A stretch of DNA of 64,000 bases from Microlunatus soli (lineage in GTDB: Bacteria; Actinomycetota; Actinomycetes; Propionibacteriales; Propionibacteriaceae), in contig NZ_LT629772.1 of the NCBI RefSeq assembly GCF_900105385.1, forward strand, positions 3,286,001-3,350,000. Direction: 5' to 3'. Made by a program: the position numbers and the translations under genes. A model generated the notes under the pieces. It did not search any database. It was not told the origin of the DNA and worked only from the letters and a program-made list of their open reading frames with translations. This document shows, one piece after another, positions 1-8,609 of this stretch. Each line of letters opens with the position of its first letter. The first letter of the stretch is position 1.

Positions 1-352
1 GTGCCACCGCGATCGCGCGGCCGACGCCGAGCCGACGGGCGACGGCGGGTGCGGCGAAGCCGGCACCGGCAAAACAGAATCCGGGCAGCGTGGTCAGCAC
101 ACCGGCCCACAGTGCTGAGGTCCCGAGATCGCCCCGCATCTCGGCGAGCAACGGTCCGACGCCGGTGATCACCGGCCGCAAGTTCATCGCCGTCAGGACG
201 ACCGCGACCGCCACCAACGCACCGGCGCCGGCTCGGACGGCTGCCGGTGTCTCCGCGACCTCGACGCCTTCCTCCACACTGCCCTCGATCTCGAGTTCCA
301 GGCGGTCGGCGTAGTCGTCGAGCGCGCGCAGATCGGGGGTTTCGGAAGGCAT
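1..352 (-). CDS. MFS transporter, CynX/NimT-like (partial, N-terminal part)
   Basis: The reverse strand reads open from an ATG at 350-352 to the window edge, giving about 117 residues. After a roughly 38-residue acidic cytosolic leader there is a first membrane segment (AGALVAVAVVLTAMNL) followed by NLRPVITGVGPLL. That string is characteristic of the cyanate/2-nitroimidazole-type (CynX/NimT) branch of the major facilitator superfamily, inner-membrane proteins that usually export small organic compounds. The 3' part is outside the window. It diverges from a GntR regulator, and the 93-bp gap holds a perfect dyad, so it is probably that regulator's target. Family assignment is good; the substrate is unknown. 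Confidence 0.75.
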   Translation of the reverse strand, partial: MPSETPDLRALDDYADRLELEIEGSVEEGVEVAETPAAVRAGAGALVAVAVVLTAMNLRPVITGVGPLLAEMRGDLGTSALWAGVLTTLPGFCFAGAGFAAPAVARRLGVGRAIAVA

Positions 353-355
353 TGC

Positions 356-375
356 CCTATGATCGCATACATAGG
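356..375. promoter_or_regulatory. Candidate GntR operator dyad
   Basis: A perfect inverted repeat CCTATG-N8-CATAGG lies 4 bp upstream of the MFS start codon and upstream of the GntR gene. Its position between divergent genes fits an autoregulatory operator for the FadR-type regulator. Binding itself is inferred. Confidence 0.5.
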
Positions 376-445
376 ATGATTGGACGAAAGGATGTTCAAG
401 GTCCGGTCCAGCTGGCAACCTGTTCATGACGAGAGGCGGCAGCAG

Positions 446-1108
446 ATGCCCTTGGCGAGTGCCCGACGCACCGGGCTTGTCGACCAGGTGATCGATCAAC
501 TCCGGGACGCGATCGTTGCCGGTGAGTGGGCGATCGGGGCCCGGATCCCCACCGAGCCGGAGTTGGCCGATCAGCTCGGGGTCGGCCGCAACACCGTACG
601 GGAAGCGGTCCGCGCCCTGTCGCATTCGGGGATCCTCGAGGTCCGCCAGGGTGACGGCACCTACGTCCGGGCCACCAGCGAGGTCGCCGGAGCGATCGGT
701 CGCCTCTGCGGAGTGGAACTCCGAGAGGTGCTGCAGGTCCGCCGGGCGTTGGAGGTCGAGGCAGCACGATCGGCAGCCGTGCGTCGCACCGGCGACGACC
801 TCGATCGACTGCATGCGCTGCTCGATCAGCGCGACGCCGACTGGGAGCACGGCCGGCTCGACGACTTCGCCCGCACCGACGCCGAATTCCACGTCGAGGT
901 CGTCCGGTGCAGCCACAACACCTTGTTGTCGGAGCTCTATCGCGGCCTGATGGAAACGATCACCGCCAGCATCGCCTCGACCGCGGGACAGCCCGAGCAC
1001 GCCGAGGTGATCAGGCACCGGGGTCTGGTCGACGCGATCGAGGCAGGCGATGCCGACCGGGCCGCAACCGAGGCCTCCGCCTTCCTCGACGAGCTGTTGC
1101 GGCGATAG
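446..1108 (+). CDS. GntR family transcriptional regulator (FadR/FCD type)
   Basis: The 220-residue protein has an N-terminal winged helix (about residues 8-75; VGRNTVREAVRALSHSGIL is the typical GntR recognition-helix region) and an all-helical C-terminal FCD-type ligand domain (about 90-215). The frame is open further upstream (TTG 380, ATG 392). ATG 446 is chosen because GAGAGG sits 9 bases before it and because MPLASARRTGLVDQVIDQL is a normal GntR amino terminus. It is transcribed away from a CynX/NimT-like MFS gene, which it probably controls through the dyad at 356-375. FCD proteins usually bind carboxylic acids through a metal site; the ligand cannot be deduced here. Confidence 0.88.
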   Translation: MPLASARRTGLVDQVIDQLRDAIVAGEWAIGARIPTEPELADQLGVGRNTVREAVRALSHSGILEVRQGDGTYVRATSEVAGAIGRLCGVELREVLQVRRALEVEAARSAAVRRTGDDLDRLHALLDQRDADWEHGRLDDFARTDAEFHVEVVRCSHNTLLSELYRGLMETITASIASTAGQPEHAEVIRHRGLVDAIEAGDADRAATEASAFLDELLRR

Positions 1109-1280
1109 CGGCACCTCGCAGTCGGGCCCTGCCGGAGCCGGACAAACACCTTGCGAAACAGGTTTCGCGGGCCGTTGCTGGCGCGGTTCGGCCGGGCCCG
1201 ATTAGCTTCTCGAACTGCCTCGGGGGAGTGACAGCGATGTTGTGCTGATGCCGTGAACCCTTCCTGAGGAGTGAGAACAG

Positions 1281-3323
1281 ATGCTGTTCAAAGACGCGCC
1301 GTTGCGGCGCTCCGACCGACGACGACGGTGGCTTCGTCCGGTCGCCGTGAGCGCAGCCGCCGTACTCGCCCTGAGCTGCAGCGGCCTCGACCGAGCCAGC
1401 GCCGAGCCCGACCCGGCCGATGAGGCGCAGGCCGCGGCCAGCGTGATCGACGTGTCGACCCTGCAGCAGGCCCTCGCCGGCGCCGGCAGCACGGCGGCAT
1501 CCACGTCGAATCCCGGACCCGACCAGGACGCCTTGAATGCCGGCGTGCTCGGCGACAAGACGATCGACCTCGGCGGCGGTGTCTCGGTACCGGTGTCCGA
1601 ACTGGTCGACTTCGGTAAGGGCGGTGCGATCGGCAGCGCCAGCGAGGTCTCCTCCCCGGGCGATGCGCACGCCGTCTCCGGGCTGGTCGCCGAGGGCGGC
1701 TCGGTCACCCTCAGCGGTGATGACGCCAGCTTCGCTCCGGCCACCGTCGATCTGCTGAAGCTGGCCGACAAGGCCGGCGAGAACGCGATCACCAACGCAG
1801 CCATCGATCAGCTGGAACTGCAGCTCGGCGCCTTCGGCTCCGAGGTCACCGCCGAGAACGGCACCATCTCCGATCCGGATGGTGTTGGCGGCGCCGGCCA
1901 GTATCGGATCGGTCAGGCGGACCTGCTGGTCCAGTCGCCGGCCATCAAGGACGCCGCGAACGGCATTTATGGTGCGGTCGGTTCGGTGGACGACGAGGTC
2001 GAGTCGATCGTCTCCGACAAGCTCGACCCGGGTTCGGTCACCGGCCTGCTGGGCGCCGTTCCCGGCGTCCCGGAGCCGAAGATCACCGTCGAGAGCGACA
2101 TGCAGGACGAGATCTTCGCCGACCTGCTGGCCAAGCCGATCACCTCGACCAACAAGTTGATCACCATCGACTTCTCCACCGGTCAGCTGCAGGTGCACCT
2201 TGATCAACTGGCGCACAACGGGATCAACAACATGGACCCGAACAGCGAGCTGTTGACCTCCAAGACCTACCCGCTGATCGCCGAGACCGTGCACGACATG
2301 ATGCGTGACATCACCAACCGGATCGTCGGTTCGGTGGACGGTGCGCTCGGCTCGGTGACGGTGAATCTCCAGTTCACCAAGACCTTCGGGCCCGACGACG
2401 TGCTGGACGTGACCTGGCCGGTCAATCTGCGGCAGGCCGTGAACGGCGACTTCCCGGCGGCGGTCGACAACAGCTCCGGCCCGACCGGCGGAACCCTCGG
2501 CAACTCGCTGACCACGGTGATCAACACCCTCGGCGTCACCGCGGCGCCGATCTTCAAGCCGGTGTACGACTTCATCCTGAGCGATGACGGCGATCACATC
2601 TTCGATCTGGCGATCAACGACATCAAGCTGGGTATCACCACCTCGATCGTGAACGCGATCAAGCCCGCCTTCGACGCGCTGAACGGATTCGTCTCGGTCC
2701 AGGCCAACCACCAGCAGGCGATCACCTGCACGCCGGGCACCGGCAGCGAACCGGCACTGGCCGGTGTCGGGATCTCGGCGATCAGCCTGGGGCTGGCCGG
2801 TGACACCGGACGACTCAACTTCGGCAACTCCGGCGTCCGGGTCTCGCCCGACGTCTGCGCCAGCACCGGAGTGACCGGCGACGACGCCGATTCCGAGCAG
2901 CCGACCGGTACCGGCAATGCCGACGTGAACGTCGGCGGCACCGTCACCACCGTTCAGGGTCAGCCGGTGACCTTCGGAGTCAACGTCGACAGCGACGCCG
3001 ACATCGATCCGGCCACCATCGGCCTGGTCGGCCCGGACGGCAAGAAGGTCACCGAACTGTCGACCGATCAGGGCTCCTGGACCGTCGACACCGAGCACGG
3101 GACGGTCACCTTCGAACCGGCCGGTGATCTCACCGGAACCGTCGAGCCGGTCAAGATCGTCGTCGAGGACGTCGACGGCAACGTCAGCACCGCGAACGCG
3201 ACCGTGCAGGTCAGCGGCGAAGCCACTGATCAGCAGCAGTCGGCCGACTCGCAGGTGTCGGTCGACGGCAGCAGCGACGGTCTGCTGGGATCACTGCTGG
3301 GGACGGTCTCCGGACTGATCTGA
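1281..3323 (+). CDS. Secreted choice-of-anchor-G-like surface protein
   Basis: The 680-residue protein begins with a basic segment and a hydrophobic stretch (VAVSAAAVLALS) ending at a plausible signal peptidase I site ASA-EP near residue 42. The body is rich in G, D, S, V and T, with repeated AIDQLELQLG/IADLxVxSP-like strands that resemble the actinobacterial choice-of-anchor G family. An Ig/cadherin-like segment (about residues 550-640) follows. Family members usually end in an LPXTG sorting signal or another anchor. This one ends SLLGTVSGLI with no LPXTG, no basic tail and no clear membrane helix, so it may be released or held non-covalently. The start is supported by GAGGAG 11-16 bases upstream. 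Function is unknown; cell-surface structure or adhesion is a guess. Confidence 0.6.
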   Translation: MLFKDAPLRRSDRRRRWLRPVAVSAAAVLALSCSGLDRASAEPDPADEAQAAASVIDVSTLQQALAGAGSTAASTSNPGPDQDALNAGVLGDKTIDLGGGVSVPVSELVDFGKGGAIGSASEVSSPGDAHAVSGLVAEGGSVTLSGDDASFAPATVDLLKLADKAGENAITNAAIDQLELQLGAFGSEVTAENGTISDPDGVGGAGQYRIGQADLLVQSPAIKDAANGIYGAVGSVDDEVESIVSDKLDPGSVTGLLGAVPGVPEPKITVESDMQDEIFADLLAKPITSTNKLITIDFSTGQLQVHLDQLAHNGINNMDPNSELLTSKTYPLIAETVHDMMRDITNRIVGSVDGALGSVTVNLQFTKTFGPDDVLDVTWPVNLRQAVNGDFPAAVDNSSGPTGGTLGNSLTTVINTLGVTAAPIFKPVYDFILSDDGDHIFDLAINDIKLGITTSIVNAIKPAFDALNGFVSVQANHQQAITCTPGTGSEPALAGVGISAISLGLAGDTGRLNFGNSGVRVSPDVCASTGVTGDDADSEQPTGTGNADVNVGGTVTTVQGQPVTFGVNVDSDADIDPATIGLVGPDGKKVTELSTDQGSWTVDTEHGTVTFEPAGDLTGTVEPVKIVVEDVDGNVSTANATVQVSGEATDQQQSADSQVSVDGSSDGLLGSLLGTVSGLI

Positions 3324-3364
3324 CGGCAGCGGTCGTGGGATAGGATCCCCACCACGTACAGCAC

Positions 3365-3400
3365 ATCCGGCCCTCCAGGCAGCGTCCTGGAGGGCCGGAT
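3365..3400. terminator. Long perfect hairpin, terminator-like
   Basis: ATCCGGCCCTCCAGG (3365-3379) pairs perfectly with 3386-3400 around a 6-base loop. It lies 42 bases after the stop of the secreted protein and 35 bases before the next start. There is no T-run, which is common for actinobacterial terminators. Confidence 0.65.
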
Positions 3401-3435
3401 GGCGTACGACTCGGGGTCACGGAAAGGGATGCACG

Positions 3436-4806
3436 GTGACCGAGGGCGACAACACACGAACCGGACGGACCATGATCGCAGCGGCGATCGCGTTCGTGGT
3501 GATCTTGGGGCTGGTGATCGCCGTCGTCAGTGTCAGACAACACCAGGGCCCCGGGCAGGCAGCCGCCCGACCGGGCGCCGGAGCCGGCACCACCTGTGCC
3601 GAGGACACCCAGCCGATCACCCGGGAGCTGAGCAACGGCGCGCGCTGGACGATGTGCTGGGGGATCGACCCGTACCAGGGACTGGTGCTGTCCGACATCT
3701 CCTACGCGGCACCGGGCGCCGAGTCGACCAAGATCATCGCCGAGCTGTCGCTGGGACAACTCGAGGTCCCCTACGACACCGGGATCCGGACCACGAAGGA
3801 CATCACCAAGCAGGGCTTCGGCGGCCGCAACCTGCAGTCGATCGGCCAGGCCGAATGCACCGGTGATGTCAGGGCGATCTTCGTCCCCAACTTCGGCAGC
3901 GGCAAGGTCGGCGGCGGTGAACGCCGACCGGTGCTCTGCCAGAAGATCGAGCAGACCGGGCTCGCCTACCGGGCCAACGGCGGCGGCAAGGTGGTCGCGG
4001 CCCAGGGCGAGGCGTTGCAGCTCAACACCATCTCCAAGGTCGGCTGGTACGAGTACGTCAACCAGTACAGCTTCACCGCCGACGGCGTGATCAAGCCGCA
4101 ACTCGGTGCCACCGGAACGCTGTCGCCGGAGGACTACACCGACGATGATCATCAGGGCAACGCGGTCGGCCACGGTCACCAGGACAAGGCGTCAAGTCAC
4201 TCGCACAACGCCGTCTGGCGGGTGCATTGGGCGCTCGGCGATCACGGCCCGCTCGCAGTCCAGGAATACGACGCCCGGTTCAACGGCAAGCAGGGCAAAC
4301 AGTCGCTGGAGATCGACGGCGAGCTCACCGACATCGCCCGAGAATCCAAGCGGGACAAGGCCGACCGGCGCTGGTGGCGGGTGCTCAACCCCGGTGTCCG
4401 GAACGCCGATGATCATCCGATCTCCTACCAGATCGAGATCGACCACACCGACTCCTACCACGCGACGGCCGATCAGGCCGGCGCCGATCACCACGGCGTC
4501 GAGGCCGAACCCGACTACGACGTCGCCTTCACCCAGGACGACAGCTGCGAGAAGTTCGCCTCCGACAACGACAACGCCAGTTGCGGCGAGGGCGTCGACG
4601 ACTACCTCTCCGACCGTCAGCAGCTGACCGATGTCACCAGCTGGGTCGCCGTCGGATTCCACCATGTGGTCCGGGACGAGGACCAGAGTCCGATGGACCT
4701 GCATTGGCAGGGATTCACGCTCTCTCCGCGTGACCTGCTGGCTCAGCGCCCGCAGCCACCGAGCGGCTACGCGTCGGCCAACGGCAAGCCGTCGGGCGAC
4801 TCGTGA
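3436..4806 (+). CDS. Membrane-anchored copper amine oxidase-like protein
   Basis: This 456-residue protein has one N-terminal membrane helix (about residues 12-33) and then only the large catalytic domain of copper-containing amine oxidases. Collinear landmarks are a catalytic-base region TTKDITKQGFGG (Asp122), the CTGDVRAIF and RRPVLCQKIEQTGLAYR blocks, the topaquinone-site equivalent VGWYEYVNQYSF (Tyr205), a copper pair SSHSHN (His255/His257), and a third ligand region GFHHVVRDEDQSPM (His409/410). Known enzymes oxidise primary amines to aldehydes, giving ammonia and hydrogen peroxide. Oddities: the usual N-terminal N2/N3 domains are missing (about 640 residues is normal), and the Asn before the cofactor Tyr is Trp204. 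GTG 3436 is preceded by GGAAAGGGA. Family assignment is strong; activity is less sure. Confidence 0.8.
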   Translation: MTEGDNTRTGRTMIAAAIAFVVILGLVIAVVSVRQHQGPGQAAARPGAGAGTTCAEDTQPITRELSNGARWTMCWGIDPYQGLVLSDISYAAPGAESTKIIAELSLGQLEVPYDTGIRTTKDITKQGFGGRNLQSIGQAECTGDVRAIFVPNFGSGKVGGGERRPVLCQKIEQTGLAYRANGGGKVVAAQGEALQLNTISKVGWYEYVNQYSFTADGVIKPQLGATGTLSPEDYTDDDHQGNAVGHGHQDKASSHSHNAVWRVHWALGDHGPLAVQEYDARFNGKQGKQSLEIDGELTDIARESKRDKADRRWWRVLNPGVRNADDHPISYQIEIDHTDSYHATADQAGADHHGVEAEPDYDVAFTQDDSCEKFASDNDNASCGEGVDDYLSDRQQLTDVTSWVAVGFHHVVRDEDQSPMDLHWQGFTLSPRDLLAQRPQPPSGYASANGKPSGDS

Positions 4807-4855
4807 CTACAATCTTCGTGTCCTCGGGGGGTTCCGGCGACAACAGGTTGGTGCC

Positions 4856-5872
4856 ATGCAGACCGCTCAGCAGTTCGATCCGCCACAGCGTGGTGTCACG
4901 CTGACGGCGATCGGCAGCCGGGCCGGTGTCTCCAAGGCGACGGTCTCCAAGGTCCTGAACGGTCGGCCCGGCGTCGGCGAGGACACCCGTCGACGGGTGC
5001 AGGCGCTGCTGGACGCCTACGGCTACGGCGGTGCAGAACGTGCCGGCTGGCTGGACGTCGTGGTGCCGAGCCTGCACGACCCGTGGTCGACCGGCGTGCT
5101 GGCCGAGCTCGACCAGCACGCCACCGGTGAGGGACTCAGCATCGTGCTCGGCACCGCGCCCGGTGTGCTGACCGACGAGACCCTGACCCGGGCGCTGGGC
5201 CGGGGCAGTCGCGGATTGTTGGTGGTCTCCAGTCGGATCACCGCCGCACAGCACAGCCGGCTGGTGGCGCACCGGTTGCCGTTCGCGATCCTGGACGGTG
5301 ACGTGCCGGCGGTGGCCGCGGATCGGACGGTCGACATCGACTACACCGCAGGTATCCGGCAGGCCACCCGGCACCTGCTGGACCTGGGCCACCGACGGAT
5401 CGGCCTGGTGCTCGGCCCGTACGGATTGCAGGCCAGCGAACGCTGCCTGGACGGATATCACCGGGCCTTCGCCGACCACGGCGCCGAACCGGACACCGGA
5501 CTGATCCGCTGGGGCGAGGTGGACGAACGGGCCGGTGAGGTCTTCGCCGAGGCGTTGCTGGACCTGGCCGATCCGGCTACCGCGGTGATCACCGTCTCCG
5601 ACGTGCTGGCCATCGGCGCCTATCGGGCGATCACGGCGCGTGGCCTGCGGGTCGGTGCCGATGTCTCGGTGGTCGGCCTGGACGACCGTCCGGAGGCGCG
5701 GTTGATGAGTCCGCCGCTGACGACGCTGTCCATCCCGGCCGGACCGGCCGCCGCGGCGGCGCTGCAGATGCTGCTCGACCCGTCCGCCGGCGCGTCGCCG
5801 CCGATCACACCCGAACTGGTCGTCCGACAGAGCTCGGCCGCCGTCGGCGATAGAGGTCCGTCGCGGGTCTGA
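4856..5872 (+). CDS. LacI family transcriptional regulator
   Basis: The 338-residue protein has an N-terminal LacI helix-turn-helix (VTLTAIGSRAGVSKATVSKV, about residues 14-33) with the hinge segment DTRRRVQALLDAYGY. A periplasmic-binding-protein-like effector domain follows: VVPSLHDPWSTGVLAELD at the start, RHLLDLGHRRIGLVLGP in the middle, and VVGLDDRPEARLMSPPLTTL near the end. LacI proteins of this type normally bind sugars and repress transport or catabolic genes. No sugar genes adjoin it here, so its targets are elsewhere or it acts as a global regulator. ATG 4856 is chosen because it begins the conserved domain; the frame is open upstream through the amine oxidase gene. Confidence 0.9.
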   Translation: MQTAQQFDPPQRGVTLTAIGSRAGVSKATVSKVLNGRPGVGEDTRRRVQALLDAYGYGGAERAGWLDVVVPSLHDPWSTGVLAELDQHATGEGLSIVLGTAPGVLTDETLTRALGRGSRGLLVVSSRITAAQHSRLVAHRLPFAILDGDVPAVAADRTVDIDYTAGIRQATRHLLDLGHRRIGLVLGPYGLQASERCLDGYHRAFADHGAEPDTGLIRWGEVDERAGEVFAEALLDLADPATAVITVSDVLAIGAYRAITARGLRVGADVSVVGLDDRPEARLMSPPLTTLSIPAGPAAAAALQMLLDPSAGASPPITPELVVRQSSAAVGDRGPSRV

Positions 5873-5893
5873 TGCCGGCGACAACCAATGCCA

Positions 5894-6424
5894 TCAGGTG
5901 GCTCGGTTGGACACCCTCGCGCCACCTCGCCAGTGCTGGCGGACTTCGTCATCGGCGTGTCCGGCGGAGACCGGCACATTCTCTGCCAGCCAGCGATCCA
6001 GCAGCTCGGCTCGTTCCCGCCTGCCCATTCGTCGGTAGGCATCGGCCCATACTTCCGGGTCGGCGATCGGCAGACCGTGCCACCGTCGCGTCACCCGCGT
6101 CGGAAAATGCACGACACCGTCGGGCGAGTGAGCCGAGAAGTCGACCAGTACGTCGATCTCGTGATCACCGGCGTCGACCAGGAACCGCTGCCGTGTTGCA
6201 TACACGCCGTCGCGCATCGCGGCGTCGCGGTACGGCAGACCGACACTGCTCAGCGCGTCGACAACTACCTTGTCGGCTGCTTCGGTCGTCACGTCCCAAT
6301 CGCGGATGGTGTCAACCACCCCGATCGCAGCGAGCAGCCCGGACCCGCCGACGGCGGCCACGGCACCGTTGGCCTCAAGAGCTTCGATCACGGCTCGAAC
6401 ATCGTCCAACGGCGGCATCTGCAT
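5894..6424 (-). CDS. Nucleotidyltransferase-like protein
   Basis: The 176-residue protein shows a degenerate nucleotidyltransferase fold: AVGGSGLLAAIGVVDTIRDWDVTTE (residues about 23-47) provides the G-S and D-x-D-like positions, and HEIDVLVDFSAHSP a second acidic strand. Such proteins resemble aminoglycoside/lincosamide nucleotidyltransferases or unspecified NTases, but substrate prediction is not possible. It is convergent with the LacI gene (21-bp gap) and lies downstream of the ABC exporter genes, separated from them by a palindromic repeat at 6456-6510. The C-terminus is basic and polar (GGARVSNRAT). Confidence 0.6.
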   Translation of the reverse strand: MQMPPLDDVRAVIEALEANGAVAAVGGSGLLAAIGVVDTIRDWDVTTEAADKVVVDALSSVGLPYRDAAMRDGVYATRQRFLVDAGDHEIDVLVDFSAHSPDGVVHFPTRVTRRWHGLPIADPEVWADAYRRMGRRERAELLDRWLAENVPVSAGHADDEVRQHWRGGARVSNRAT

Positions 6425-6455
6425 ATGAAGAGGCTAATGCTCGGCTGCGCAAGAA

Positions 6456-6510
6456 GGGCCCTGAGTCTGTCGAAGGTCTGGGTGGCGGCCCTTCGACAGG
6501 CTCAGGGCCC
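6456..6510. repeat. REP-like inverted repeat (CCTGAGCCTGTCGAAGG family)
   Basis: The left arm 6456-6476 (GGGCCCTGAGTCTGTCGAAG plus G) is the reverse complement of 6490-6510 with one mismatch, around a 13-base loop. The same core recurs at 13902-13956, 34295-34316, 55777-55880 and 58289-58318, so this is a dispersed family. Here it may also act as a transcript 3' end for the ABC operon. Confidence 0.75.
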
Positions 6511-6527
6511 GTGAGTCCTGCGGATGA

Positions 6528-8609
6528 TCAGCCGGCCGGGACTGCTCCCGGGATCGCCGGCGTCTCCTGCGCGGCGTCGTCCAACTCCTCCGGCGCCTCG
6601 TTGAACTGGCTGTTGTAGAGCTCGTAGTAGGCGCCGCGGGCTTCCAGCAGGGTCTCGTGATTGCCCTGCTCGACGATCGACCCGTGCTCCATCACCAAGA
6701 TCACATCGGCATCGCGAATGGTCGACAGCCGGTGCGCGATCACAAAGCTGGTCCGGTCGCTGCGCAGCCGGGCCATCGCCTGCTGCACCAGCAATTCGGT
6801 ACGGGTGTCCACCGAGCTGGTCGCCTCGTCCAAGATCAACAATGCCGGATCGGCCAGGAACGCCCGGGCGATCGTGAGCAACTGCTTCTCACCGGCGGAG
6901 ACGTTGCTGCCCTCCTCGTCGATCACCGTGTCGTAGCCGTCCGGCAACGAGTGCACGAACCGATCGACGTAGGTCGCCTCCGCGGCGGCGATGATCTCTT
7001 CGTCGGTGGCGTCCGGTCGGCCGTAGCCGATGTTGTCCCGGATCGTGCCGTGGAACAACCAGGTGTCCTGGAGCACCATCCCGATCTTGGACCGCAGGTC
7101 GGCCCGCGGAACGCTGGAGACGTCGGTCCCGTCCAGGGTGATTCGGCCGCCGTCCAACTCGTAGAACCGCATGATCAGGTTGACCAGCGTGGTCTTGCCG
7201 GCACCGGTCGGTCCGACGATCGCGACCGTCTGACCGGGCTCGGCCACCAGCGAGAGGTCCTCGATCAGCGGCTTGTCCGGGCTGTAGCTGAAGTCGACGT
7301 TCTCGAAGGCGATCCGACCGCGGGTCGGCCCGAGCTCGCCGTCGGACTCCTTGGTCTGCTCGGTCTCGTCCAGCACCTCGAAGACGCGTTCGGCCGAGGC
7401 GACGCCGGACTGCAGCAGGTTCGCCATCGACGCCAACTGGGTGAGCGGCTGGGTGAACTGTCGGGAATACTGGATGAACGCCTGCACGTCGCCGAGGCTG
7501 ATCTGCCCGTTCGCGACCCGAAGGCCACCGACGACGGCGATGATGACGTAGTTCAGGTTGCCGACGAACATCATGATCGGCATCATCATCCCGGAGATGA
7601 ACTGGGCGCCGAAGCCGGCCTTGTAGAGCTCGCCGTTCTTTTCGTTGAAGACCTCCTCGACCTCCCTGCGGCGACCGAAGACCTTGACCAGCGCGTGACC
7701 GGTGTAGGCCTCCTCGACATGGCTGTTCACCTCACCGGTGCTCTTCCACATCTGGACGAAACGCTTCTGCGCCTGCTTGCCGATGATGGTGGTGACACCG
7801 ATCGCCACCGGGATCGTGATCAACGCGATCACCGACAGCAGCGGGGAGATCCAGAACATCATGAACAGCACGCCGATCACGGTCAGCAGCGAGGTGAGCA
7901 ACTGGCTCAGCGTCTGCTGCAGCGACTGGGAGATGTTGTCGATGTCATTGGTCACCCGGCTGAGCAGCTCACCGCGGGTCTGCTTGTCGAAGTAGCTCAG
8001 CGGCAGCCGGTTGATCTTGGACTCCACGTCTCCACGGAGCCGGTAGATGGACCGCTGCACAACCACGTTCAGGATCCGGCCCTGGATCGCCAACAGCACC
8101 GAGGACAACGCGAACAGTCCGACCGCGAGCCCGAGGATCTGCGCCAGGTGGGTGAAGTCGATGCCCTGGCCGGGCACGAAGTCCTTCATCCCGGCGATCA
8201 GGTCGGCGATCTTGCCCTGACCGGCCGCTCGGAGCGCCTCGATCACCTGCTCCTTGGTGGTGCCGGCTGGGAACCTGCCGCCGATCTGCTTGCCGAGGAT
8301 GCCGGCGAACAGGATGTCGGTGCCGCGGCCGAGGATCTTCGGGCCGACAACACTGGCGACGATGCCGGCGATCGCCAGCAGGATCACCAGCACCAGCCGG
8401 ATCCGCTCCGGCGCGAGGTGGCCCAGAAGTCGCTTCAGCGACGGCCAGAAGTTCATCGCCTTCTCGTGCACCTGGCCGCCACCCGGTCCACGCTGCACAT
8501 TCTTGGCGTAGTCGGGCCGCTCGTTGGACTTGGCCGGAGTGTTGCTCGACCCCGTGTCGTCGGGTGCGTTCTCGGTCGTCTCGACCTCGGTACGGGTCTG
8601 GTCGCTCAT
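6528..8609 (-). CDS. ABC exporter, fused membrane/ATPase subunit (heterodimer partner with consensus ATPase)
   Basis: The 693-residue protein has a polar leader (about 1-65), six membrane helices (about 75-390), and a nucleotide-binding domain (about 440-665). Visible ATPase motifs are Walker A GPTGAGKTT, Q-loop VLQDTWLF, signature VSAGEKQ, Walker B LLILDEATSS with the catalytic Glu, and H-loop IAHRLST. This is a type IV (ABCB-like) exporter half, typically for drugs or lipids. Its start overlaps the stop of the partner gene by 4 bp (8606-8609), so translation is coupled. The partner has Asp-Asp in Walker B, which matches the asymmetric heterodimers LmrCD, TM287/288 and BmrCD. The cargo is unknown; TetR control suggests inducible detoxification. 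Confidence 0.93.
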   Translation of the reverse strand: MSDQTRTEVETTENAPDDTGSSNTPAKSNERPDYAKNVQRGPGGGQVHEKAMNFWPSLKRLLGHLAPERIRLVLVILLAIAGIVASVVGPKILGRGTDILFAGILGKQIGGRFPAGTTKEQVIEALRAAGQGKIADLIAGMKDFVPGQGIDFTHLAQILGLAVGLFALSSVLLAIQGRILNVVVQRSIYRLRGDVESKINRLPLSYFDKQTRGELLSRVTNDIDNISQSLQQTLSQLLTSLLTVIGVLFMMFWISPLLSVIALITIPVAIGVTTIIGKQAQKRFVQMWKSTGEVNSHVEEAYTGHALVKVFGRRREVEEVFNEKNGELYKAGFGAQFISGMMMPIMMFVGNLNYVIIAVVGGLRVANGQISLGDVQAFIQYSRQFTQPLTQLASMANLLQSGVASAERVFEVLDETEQTKESDGELGPTRGRIAFENVDFSYSPDKPLIEDLSLVAEPGQTVAIVGPTGAGKTTLVNLIMRFYELDGGRITLDGTDVSSVPRADLRSKIGMVLQDTWLFHGTIRDNIGYGRPDATDEEIIAAAEATYVDRFVHSLPDGYDTVIDEEGSNVSAGEKQLLTIARAFLADPALLILDEATSSVDTRTELLVQQAMARLRSDRTSFVIAHRLSTIRDADVILVMEHGSIVEQGNHETLLEARGAYYELYNSQFNEAPEELDDAAQETPAIPGAVPAG

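Noticed and set aside
1281-1420. Lipoprotein signal (ALSC) in the secreted surface protein
   Set aside because: Residues before the Cys (A-L-S) do not fit the lipobox, and a good signal peptidase I site follows.
1011-3098. A 695-codon open frame antisense to the secreted surface protein
   Set aside because: It is a high-GC mirror frame rich in Asp, Gly, Arg and Val with no domain; the plus-strand gene has a signal peptide, ribosome site and normal codon bias.
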